A program made the position numbers and the translations under genes. The notes beneath the pieces are model-generated. The model did not search any database. It saw nothing but the letters and a program-made list of their open reading frames with translations, and was not told the origin of the DNA. From Bacteroidia bacterium (GTDB taxonomy: Bacteria > Bacteroidota > Bacteroidia > AKYH767-A > OLB10): a DNA stretch of 39,825 nucleotides. Positions 8,225-15,801 of this stretch are shown here, one piece after another (position 1 is the first letter of the stretch; every line of letters starts with the position of its first letter). Where the stretch lies: assembly GCA_013001815.1 (NCBI GenBank), contig JABDLV010000214.1:1-39825 (forward strand), read 5' to 3'.

Positions 8225-9484
8225 ATGTCGCTAGAACCCAATTTAATTCTAATAGCGTTAAGTGTAATTATTATACTTAGTTACCTATTTAACTTTATTT
8301 CCAATGCAATTAAAATTCCATCGGTTATATTATTAATTGGAACTGGAATTTTATTGAACTATGCCGGGGGTTATTGGAATTTTAGTATTTCAGTTACCGA
8401 CACTGTTTTGCAACTGTTTGGAACCTTAGGATTAATACTCATTGTATTGGAAGGAGCCTTGGATTTAAAAATCACCAAGCAAAAAGCTCCTCTTATTTTC
8501 AAGTCTTTATTATCTGCATTAGTAATATTGGTGGTTACTGCTGCTGTTGTTACCATGATATTAAACTTTTGGCTGGGAGTTGAAGTAGAAAAAGCCATTG
8601 TTTATGCCATTCCTCTGGCTGTAATCAGCAGTGCCATTGCCATACCAAGTGTACATAAACTATCAGAGAATAAAAAAGAGTTTATCATTTATGAATCTAC
8701 CTTTTCTGATGTACTTGGTATTATGTTTTTTAATTATGCCATTGGTGGAGACATTAGAAGTTCAGAATCTGTGATGATGTTCTTTGGCAATTTCTTTATC
8801 ATTATGATAATTTCTGCCATTGCATCACTAGTACTGTTATGGCTATTGAACCATGTAAAAACACATGTTAAGTTTTTCTTGGTATTTGCGATTTTATTAT
8901 TGATTTATGGTATTGGAAAGAAATTCCATTTGTCTTCTTTGTTGTTAATTCTTGTATTCGGATTAATGCTTAACAATAACAAACTATTCATTAAAGGAAA
9001 ACTGGCCCGCTATCTTCATATTGATAAAATTAGCGCCATTAATGAAGAGCTGAAATTAATTACTGCAGAATCTGCATTCTTAATTAGAACCTTCTTCTTC
9101 ATCCTGTTTGGTTATTCAATGAACTTGATGGTTCTCCTTGATATAGATGTCATCTTTATTGGATTATTAATCATTACTACCATACTGTTTATTCGCTACA
9201 TTTTCTTGCGATTCATCTCGCATATCAATTTATTCCCGGAAATATTCATTGCTCCAAGGGGATTGATTACCATCATTTTGTTCTTAAGTATACCAGAGCA
9301 GTTTAAGATAGATGAGTTTAGTGAAGGAATTTTGTTCTTTGTAATTATTGCTTCTAGTTTAATTATGATGTTTGGCTTAATGTTTTCAAAAGCAGAATTT
9401 GTTGAGTCAACACAAGTTGAAACTACAACCATTAAAAAATCACTCGGTGATTTTGATAGTCCGAATAGTGGTAATGGATTGTAA
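8225..9484 (+). CDS. Cation:proton antiporter (CPA family, NhaP/KefB-like)
   Basis: About 11-12 TM; 'IKIPSVILLIGTGILLNY', 'LILIVLEGALDLKI', 'YESTFSDVLG' matching CPA TM4/5 landmark region. Confidence 0.82.
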   Translation: MSLEPNLILIALSVIIILSYLFNFISNAIKIPSVILLIGTGILLNYAGGYWNFSISVTDTVLQLFGTLGLILIVLEGALDLKITKQKAPLIFKSLLSALVILVVTAAVVTMILNFWLGVEVEKAIVYAIPLAVISSAIAIPSVHKLSENKKEFIIYESTFSDVLGIMFFNYAIGGDIRSSESVMMFFGNFFIIMIISAIASLVLLWLLNHVKTHVKFFLVFAILLLIYGIGKKFHLSSLLLILVFGLMLNNNKLFIKGKLARYLHIDKISAINEELKLITAESAFLIRTFFFILFGYSMNLMVLLDIDVIFIGLLIITTILFIRYIFLRFISHINLFPEIFIAPRGLITIILFLSIPEQFKIDEFSEGILFFVIIASSLIMMFGLMFSKAEFVESTQVETTTIKKSLGDFDSPNSGNGL

Positions 9485-9489
9485 TACCC

Positions 9490-10158
9490 TTACTTTACAA
9501 ACAAGGGAATATTCTCATTCATCCCTCGCATAATAAAAAGTATCCCTACCAGAATAAGAATAATTGGAAATATCCTCATCAATCTCCTTCTATTCGCATC
9601 ACTCACAAACTTACCCAGCATGGGTATGGCAAACATTACGGGAATGGTACCTGCGCCAAAAGCTGCCATAAACAAACCCCCTCCTAATACGCTTCCGTCA
9701 ACTATTGCCCCTGCAATAGCAACATAAACCAAACCGCAAGGAAGCAATCCATTTAATAATCCAATTACAAATAATGAGGAAAGAGATTTTTGCTTGAATA
9801 AATCTGATAGCGCAGATTTTAATCGGTTTGTACCTTTTGCAATGATGGGAATGACATTAAAGTATCGAGTAACTAATCCTGGTAACAAAGCAGAAATAAT
9901 AATCAATATTCCCAATGCAACACTCACACTTCTTTGCATGCCACCCAGCGCCAAACTACTGCCTATTAATCCAAACAATAAGCCAAAAATGAAATAGGTA
10001 AATATTCTTCCAATATTATATGACAGCGCCCCACTAGTCATTGTCAGAGTAGATTTTCTATTCAGCGGAACAACTAATGCGATGGGTCCGCACATGCCAA
10101 TGCAATGCATGCTACCAATGAAACCTAAAGAAAGAGCTGAGAGTATTTCAATGTTCAT
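9490..10158 (-). CDS. Sulfite exporter TauE/SafE-like (UreH_2) membrane protein linked to cbb3 oxidase biogenesis
   Basis: 'GFIGSMHCIGMCGPIAL' Cys-Met motif, 'GLLNGLLPCGLVYVAIAGA'; downstream of ccoH in the cco cluster. Confidence 0.82.
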   Translation of the reverse strand: MNIEILSALSLGFIGSMHCIGMCGPIALVVPLNRKSTLTMTSGALSYNIGRIFTYFIFGLLFGLIGSSLALGGMQRSVSVALGILIIISALLPGLVTRYFNVIPIIAKGTNRLKSALSDLFKQKSLSSLFVIGLLNGLLPCGLVYVAIAGAIVDGSVLGGGLFMAAFGAGTIPVMFAIPMLGKFVSDANRRRLMRIFPIILILVGILFIMRGMNENIPLFVK

Positions 10159-10173
10159 ATAGCGAACAATGTA

Positions 10174-10608
10174 TTAAAGGAATATATCCTCTTCTTGATA
10201 ATAATTAACACCATTCAACTGCCAGTCGATTTTTAACTCGTATGCGCCCTTGCCATAATCGATGGTATTAAATATCTGCTTATTAAAATGATCTGCACGA
10301 ATTGGAATGTGCTTGTCTAAGGATTTATTATTGGGTTTATAAAAATGAACGGTGCCACTAATATCGGCTCTATTCATTTCTTCCGGGAACTGAATGCTGA
10401 CTATGCCTTCCTCATTTTTTATTATCAATGGTGTTTCTAGTGCATTGGTATTTTTAAGTGCATCAATTTTGTCCTGATATTTTAATTCTTCAGCATAATA
10501 ATCTTCTGTTACCAAATCTATTTTCATTTGTGAGCTTTTATACACCATAGCCAATATGAGTATCACAAATGCTGAATAAACTATTGCTATTTTATTTCCC
10601 CAATTCAT
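10174..10608 (-). CDS. ccoH: FixH family protein (CcoH)
   Basis: 144 aa, single N-terminal TM, 'VTEDYYAEELKYQDKID' followed by periplasmic beta domain; overlaps ccoG. Confidence 0.85.
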   Translation of the reverse strand: MNWGNKIAIVYSAFVILILAMVYKSSQMKIDLVTEDYYAEELKYQDKIDALKNTNALETPLIIKNEEGIVSIQFPEEMNRADISGTVHFYKPNNKSLDKHIPIRADHFNKQIFNTIDYGKGAYELKIDWQLNGVNYYQEEDIFL

Positions 10609-12019
10609 TTTTAGTTCTTTTTACCGGACCTATAAAAGTTGTTTTCGCTTTATCTATTAATTCACCATCAGAGTAAATACCTATCATTAGCGAAGTTCTA
10701 AATTTACTTATTTCATCCCTATTAGCAATTATCATCAGTGCTCCTTGAGTCAATCCCTGTTCTTCTACAATTATATTACCGCTAATCACATTAATCCTTC
10801 CAAAATCATCATTCAATAATTTTATTTCTATAGGTAATTCCTTATTGGTTTTATTAATGATTTTATAATTGTACAAATTAATAATTTCAGAATCTCCCTG
10901 TTTAGTAAAGGTTGAACCTGCGGTTCTTTGTACAGATGCCTCTACATCCGTTCTGCTAACCATTAAGCCCATCATTCCAAACATGAGTATGCATAGCACT
11001 ACAGTATAAGCAATTATTCTAGGTGTGAATTTAAACTTCTTCTTTTCTGCAATACTGGCTTCAGAATCATAACGAATTAATCCTTTTGGCAGCCCAACAT
11101 TATCCATCATGGCATCACAGGCATCAATACAAGCAGTACAATTTACACACTCTAACTGGGTTCCATTCCGAATATCAATCCCCGTAGGGCAAACATTCAC
11201 GCATTGGTGGCAATCAATGCAATCTCCTTTGTTTACTTCCTTTCTTATTTCACCCTTCTTAAATTTCGCTCTTCCTTCTCCTCTTTCGTGGTCATAGGCA
11301 ACAACAATAGAGTGCCTATCTAATAATACTCCTTGCAATCTCCCATAAGGACAAATGGTAGTGCACACCTGCTCACGCAATTTTGCAAATACACCGTAAA
11401 ATATAGCGGTGAATAAAAGAATGGCCAGCAATCCTCCTATGTGCGCAGAGGGAGGATCTGTAACTATTTTAATTAACTCATCACCTCCAATGATATAGGC
11501 CAAAAATGTATTGGCAATTAAAAAAGAGATAATGAAAAAGATGCCATGTTTTAATCCCTTCTTAGTAATATATTCGGTGGTGCCCTTTTTTCTGTCTAAT
11601 GCTTTTTGTTGTGTCCAATCTCCCTCAATTAAATATTCAATTTTTCTAAACAGCATTTCCATAAAAATAGTTTGCGGACAAACCCAACCACAGAATACTC
11701 TACCGTAAACAACAGTAAATAGAATAATGAACACAAAAAAGGTGATCATGCCAATGGCGAACAAATGAAAATCTTGCGGCCAAAATATATTTCCAAAAAG
11801 CACAAACTTTCTATCTATTACATTTAACAATAGCAGAGGCTCGCCATTAATTTTAATGTAAGGACCTGTAAACAAAAAAATAAGTAAGAGAATACTTACC
11901 CATGTTCTTGCATTATAAAATTTTCCTTTAGGTTTTTTTGGATAAACCCACACCCTTTTTCCTGAGCTATCTACTGTTGAGAGTGCGTCTCTAAATGATT
12001 CACTGTTACTATTATCCAC
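10592..12019 (-). CDS. ccoG: Cytochrome c oxidase accessory protein CcoG (FixG-type 4Fe-4S protein)
   Basis: 'GRVFCGWVCPQTIFMEMLFRKIEYLIEGD', CIDCHQCVNVCPTGIDIRNGTQLECVNCTACIDACD; C-terminal Ig-like domain. Confidence 0.95.
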   Translation of the reverse strand: MDNSNSESFRDALSTVDSSGKRVWVYPKKPKGKFYNARTWVSILLLIFLFTGPYIKINGEPLLLLNVIDRKFVLFGNIFWPQDFHLFAIGMITFFVFIILFTVVYGRVFCGWVCPQTIFMEMLFRKIEYLIEGDWTQQKALDRKKGTTEYITKKGLKHGIFFIISFLIANTFLAYIIGGDELIKIVTDPPSAHIGGLLAILLFTAIFYGVFAKLREQVCTTICPYGRLQGVLLDRHSIVVAYDHERGEGRAKFKKGEIRKEVNKGDCIDCHQCVNVCPTGIDIRNGTQLECVNCTACIDACDAMMDNVGLPKGLIRYDSEASIAEKKKFKFTPRIIAYTVVLCILMFGMMGLMVSRTDVEASVQRTAGSTFTKQGDSEIINLYNYKIINKTNKELPIEIKLLNDDFGRINVISGNIIVEEQGLTQGALMIIANRDEISKFRTSLMIGIYSDGELIDKAKTTFIGPVKRTKNELGK

Positions 12020-12026
12020 TTTAAAA

Positions 12027-13151
12027 TTATTCTACTACACTAGTATCTGCTTCGGCTTCTTCAACTTTTGGGACATATAGTTCTCCTTCTTTCTCTTTTT
12101 GTCCTTCGGGATTTGTTCCCTGAAATGTTAATATATAACTAGCTACATTTTGCATTTCAACCGGTGTTAACACCCCATTCCATACTTGCATTCCTTTTTC
12201 CGGAACACCGTATTTAATGGTTTTAAACAGATCTTTTATATCGCCACCATGTACCCAATATTCATCTGTCATATTTGGACCTGTACCCCCCTGTCCTTCT
12301 GCACCATGGCAAACTACGCAGTTCTTCGTCCATACTTTTTTTCCATTGGCTAATTTAGATTCGGTATCTACTGTGACTACAGAAAATTCGTCAACATTAA
12401 GAGCCTTATCTTTTAAATATGCCATCACATTTGCTTCAGCCACTCTCATTTCTTTATGATATTCAGCAATGCTTAAGTCACCTGTTTTAAATACATGGTA
12501 GTGCAACATATAAACAACTGCAAAAACTATGGATATGTAAAACATCCATTTCCACCAAGGCGGTAAATTATTATCTAGCTCTCGTATGCCATCATATTCA
12601 TGATCGAATAACAAATCTTCTTCTTGTTCAATTGGAACAACGTCTGTTAACTTTTGACTCCAAACCTCAATTACACTTGGCTTATGCTCCTTTGCAGCCA
12701 ATGCAGCTGCAGTGTCTTCTTGCTTTAATCCTTTCAATAATCTGTTCAGTGCAATAAAAAGAATTAACACTATACCAAACATGGTAAGTACGATAAGACT
12801 TAGAAAATATATGTCACCATCGCTTAAGCGAATAAGTGGTTGGTTTGTGGCCGCATCTTGTGCATAAGCATTTGCAGAAAATAAATTTGCAAGAATGAAT
12901 AAAACCACTACTGCCGACTTATTCCAAATGTTTTCCCACAATTTTTTGTTTTTTGAAATTTGAACAATTGCTTTCCCTAACGCATAAATAATAATTGCCA
13001 TGAAAATAATTGCAGCTAAAAACAACGAAAAAATTAATGTGTCACTCGTACCGGATTGCGTTGTTAATACCACCGACTCAGCATTCAGGCTCAATACAGA
13101 GCTTAGAAATGCAAGTGTTAAAATAAATATGCGTTTCATATATACCTTCAT
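12027..13151 (-). CDS. ccoP: cbb3-type cytochrome c oxidase subunit CcoP (single cytochrome c domain)
   Basis: CcoP N-terminal 'HEYDGIRELDNNLPPWWKWMFYISIVFAVVYMLHYHVF', one heme motif CVVCH, distal Met in GMQVW. Confidence 0.92.
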   Translation of the reverse strand: MKVYMKRIFILTLAFLSSVLSLNAESVVLTTQSGTSDTLIFSLFLAAIIFMAIIIYALGKAIVQISKNKKLWENIWNKSAVVVLFILANLFSANAYAQDAATNQPLIRLSDGDIYFLSLIVLTMFGIVLILFIALNRLLKGLKQEDTAAALAAKEHKPSVIEVWSQKLTDVVPIEQEEDLLFDHEYDGIRELDNNLPPWWKWMFYISIVFAVVYMLHYHVFKTGDLSIAEYHKEMRVAEANVMAYLKDKALNVDEFSVVTVDTESKLANGKKVWTKNCVVCHGAEGQGGTGPNMTDEYWVHGGDIKDLFKTIKYGVPEKGMQVWNGVLTPVEMQNVASYILTFQGTNPEGQKEKEGELYVPKVEEAEADTSVVE

Positions 13152-13156
13152 TTCAA

Positions 13157-13342
13157 TTAATTATTAAAACTTTCTTCATCATTTAATGGTAAACTTTTCA
13201 TCCTAGCAATGTGATTTTTGTTTGTTCTCATTACCCAAACCAATAAAACCACAAAGAATACAAAGAAAATGCAAAATGATATTAGTGGATAAATCTCAAT
13301 TCCTGTTATGGTTTCCATATGGTGTTTTACAAATTTTAACAT
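13157..13342 (-). CDS. ccoQ: cbb3-type oxidase CcoQ-like small subunit
   Basis: 61 aa single-TM protein between ccoP and ccoNO; 'FFVFFVVLLVWVMRTNKNHIARMKSLPLNDEE'. Confidence 0.75.
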   Translation of the reverse strand: MLKFVKHHMETITGIEIYPLISFCIFFVFFVVLLVWVMRTNKNHIARMKSLPLNDEESFNN

Positions 13343-13345
13343 ATC

Positions 13346-15526
13346 CTATTCAGTTAATAAGCTCGTAGTAGATTTTCCTTCTAAAGCTGTGGGTTCAATA
13401 TTTTTAATATCTGTTCCTAGTCTTTGTAAATAAGCGATTAATGCAACTATTTCAGTATTCAGATCAATTTCTGTTTCTATCTGATCATATATATTCTTAG
13501 AAATTCCCTCTCCTTGTTCATCCATTAATCCTGCAATTTTTTCTTCAAAACCATCTTCATAGGGCACTCCCAATTTTCGCATTACAGCAATTTTCTTTTT
13601 CGTTTCTTCTTTGTCAACATAAGCCTCGTACAACCATGGGTAAGAAGGCATAATGGAACCGGTAATAAACTCACCCGGATTCAGCATATGTGAAAAATGC
13701 CAAGAATCACTATATCTACCTCCCACTCTATGTAAGTCAGGTCCATTTCTTTTAGAACCCCACAAGAACGGATGATCATATACAAACTCACCGGCTTTAG
13801 AATACTCTCCATAACGTTTAGTTTCTGATCTAAACGGCCTTATTATTTGTGAGTGACAGGTATTACAACCCTCTCTAATATATATATCCCTTCCTTCCAA
13901 CTCCAAAGGCGTATACGGTTTTACAGCCGATATGGTTGGTATGTTTTCTTTAATGAGGAAAGTGGGAACCAGTTCAACCAATCCGCCAATTAAAATAAGT
14001 ACCAAACTCAACACAAGCATTTGAACAGGTTTCCTTTCTATCCATCTGTGCCAATGTTCATTGCCATGCTTCTTGTAAACTTTTTCCAGTGCCGGTGCTT
14101 CTGCCTGTTCTTCTTTAGCAAAAGATCCTCTGGCAACTGTTTTGGCAAAGTTATACACCATTACGAACGCGCCAGTTAAGTATAAAAATCCACCAAAGGC
14201 ACGCAACATATACATAGGTTTAATTTGCGTAACCGTTTCTATAAATTGACCATAAACTAATGTACCTTCCGGAGTAAATTGTTTCCACATAGCACTTTGC
14301 ACCAAACCAGCCCAGTACATTGGTAATGCATAGAATATAATTCCAAGTGTACCAATCCAGAAATGCGCATTTGCCAGTTTTTTCGAGTATAATTTAGTGC
14401 CATACATTTTAGGTATGAGGAAATACAACATACCAAATGTTAAGAAGCCGTTCCATCCCAAACCACCTATATGCACGTGCGCAATGGTCCAGTCTGTAAA
14501 GTGACTGATTGCATTTACGCTTTTCAAAGACATCATTGGTCCTTCAAATGTTGACATACCATAACAGGTAACAGCAACTACTAAGAATTTTAGTACAGGC
14601 TCATCTCTTACTTTATCCCAGGCACCTCTAAGCGTTAATAAGCCATTTAACATTCCTCCCCAACTCGGAGCAATTAGCATGATGGAAAACACAATACCTA
14701 AAGACTGCGCCCAATCCGGTAAAGCAGTATATAATAAATGGTGAGGTCCTGCCCATATGTATATGAATATTAAGGCCCAAAAGTGAATGATGGATAAGCG
14801 ATACGAATACACCGGGCGATTTGCCACTTTAGGAATGAAATAATACATCAATCCTAAATAGGGTGTAGTTAAAAAGAATGCCACTGCGTTATGTCCGTAC
14901 CACCATTGCACCAATGCATCTTGCACACCTGCATACATGGAATAACTCTTAAACAATGAAACAGGTAATTCAAAAGAATTCACAATATGCAGCACTGCTA
15001 CAGTAACAAATGTTGCTATATAAAACCAAATGGCTACATACAAATGTCTTTCTCTTCTCTTAATTATGGTACCAAACATGTTCCAGCCAAAAACTACCCA
15101 CATTAAGGTGATAGCAATATCAATTGGCCATTCAAGCTCTGCATACTCTTTACTGGTAGTAAAGCCAAGTGGTAAAGTAATGGCTGCTGCAACAATTATT
15201 AATTGCCAACCCCAGAAATGTATATTGCTTAGCACGTTGCTAAACATTCTGGCTTTGCACAATCGCTGCAGGGAATAATAGACACCGGCAAAAATTCCGT
15301 TACCTACAAATGCAAAAATTACAGCATTGGTGTGCAAGGGTCTTATTCTACCAAAACTGGTATAACTCCATCCCCAGTCCATTATTCGTACTCCTCCTAT
15401 TACTGGATCAGCTAACTGCAATGCAACAATTAACCCAACAAGCATACCTACTACTCCCCATAAAATGGTGGCAAAGGAAAAGAGTTTTACAATTCGGTTA
15501 TCATAGGAAAACTTTTCTATTTCCAT
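13346..15526 (-). CDS. ccoNO: cbb3-type cytochrome c oxidase fused subunits I and II (CcoN-CcoO fusion)
   Basis: N-terminal heme-copper oxidase (RIRPLHTNAVIFAFVGNG..., WWYGHNAVAFFLTTPYLGLMYYFIPK, WTIAHVHIGGLGWNGF) continuous with CcoO (YIREGCNTCHSQIIRPFRSETKRYGEYSKAGEFVYDHPFLWGSKRNGPDL). Confidence 0.96.
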   Translation of the reverse strand: MEIEKFSYDNRIVKLFSFATILWGVVGMLVGLIVALQLADPVIGGVRIMDWGWSYTSFGRIRPLHTNAVIFAFVGNGIFAGVYYSLQRLCKARMFSNVLSNIHFWGWQLIIVAAAITLPLGFTTSKEYAELEWPIDIAITLMWVVFGWNMFGTIIKRRERHLYVAIWFYIATFVTVAVLHIVNSFELPVSLFKSYSMYAGVQDALVQWWYGHNAVAFFLTTPYLGLMYYFIPKVANRPVYSYRLSIIHFWALIFIYIWAGPHHLLYTALPDWAQSLGIVFSIMLIAPSWGGMLNGLLTLRGAWDKVRDEPVLKFLVVAVTCYGMSTFEGPMMSLKSVNAISHFTDWTIAHVHIGGLGWNGFLTFGMLYFLIPKMYGTKLYSKKLANAHFWIGTLGIIFYALPMYWAGLVQSAMWKQFTPEGTLVYGQFIETVTQIKPMYMLRAFGGFLYLTGAFVMVYNFAKTVARGSFAKEEQAEAPALEKVYKKHGNEHWHRWIERKPVQMLVLSLVLILIGGLVELVPTFLIKENIPTISAVKPYTPLELEGRDIYIREGCNTCHSQIIRPFRSETKRYGEYSKAGEFVYDHPFLWGSKRNGPDLHRVGGRYSDSWHFSHMLNPGEFITGSIMPSYPWLYEAYVDKEETKKKIAVMRKLGVPYEDGFEEKIAGLMDEQGEGISKNIYDQIETEIDLNTEIVALIAYLQRLGTDIKNIEPTALEGKSTTSLLTE

Positions 15527-15529
15527 AAA

Positions 15530-15694
15530 TCAATTTTTGGTTTTTGGTTTTTTATTTTTTGATGGATAGAGCATTCTGACAGATGGCGAATAATCATCAT
15601 CATATTGGCCACTTTTTACAGCCCAAATAAATGCTGCTAAAAAGCCAATTGCTACAATTAAACTAATGCCAATTAAAACGAAAATTGCGCTCAT
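15530..15694 (-). CDS. ccoS: cbb3-type oxidase assembly protein CcoS (54 aa; absent from supplied ORF track)
   Basis: Reverse-strand read: MSAIFVLIGISLIVAIGFLAAFIWAVKSGQYDDDYSPSVRMLYPSKNKKPKTKN*; the TM + 'F.WAVKSGQYDD..SP..R.L' pattern is typical of CcoS; located between ccoI and ccoNO. Confidence 0.9.
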   Translation of the reverse strand: MSAIFVLIGISLIVAIGFLAAFIWAVKSGQYDDDYSPSVRMLYPSKNKKPKTKN

Positions 15695-15801
15695 AAGTGG
15701 TAAATTCAGTACAAATAGAGTGAATGAAAAGATAGAAGTAAATGATCTAAATCAGGTTTGCAAAATACCTCTAACTAATTGATTCACAATAGCTAATATT
15801 A

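Noticed and set aside
15695-15801. FNR/CRP-like dyad (ATTGTGAATCAAT) between ccoI and ccoS
   Set aside because: Arms are only ATTG/CAAT with spacing not matching TTGAT-N4-ATCAA or TGTGA-N6-TCACA; too weak to call.
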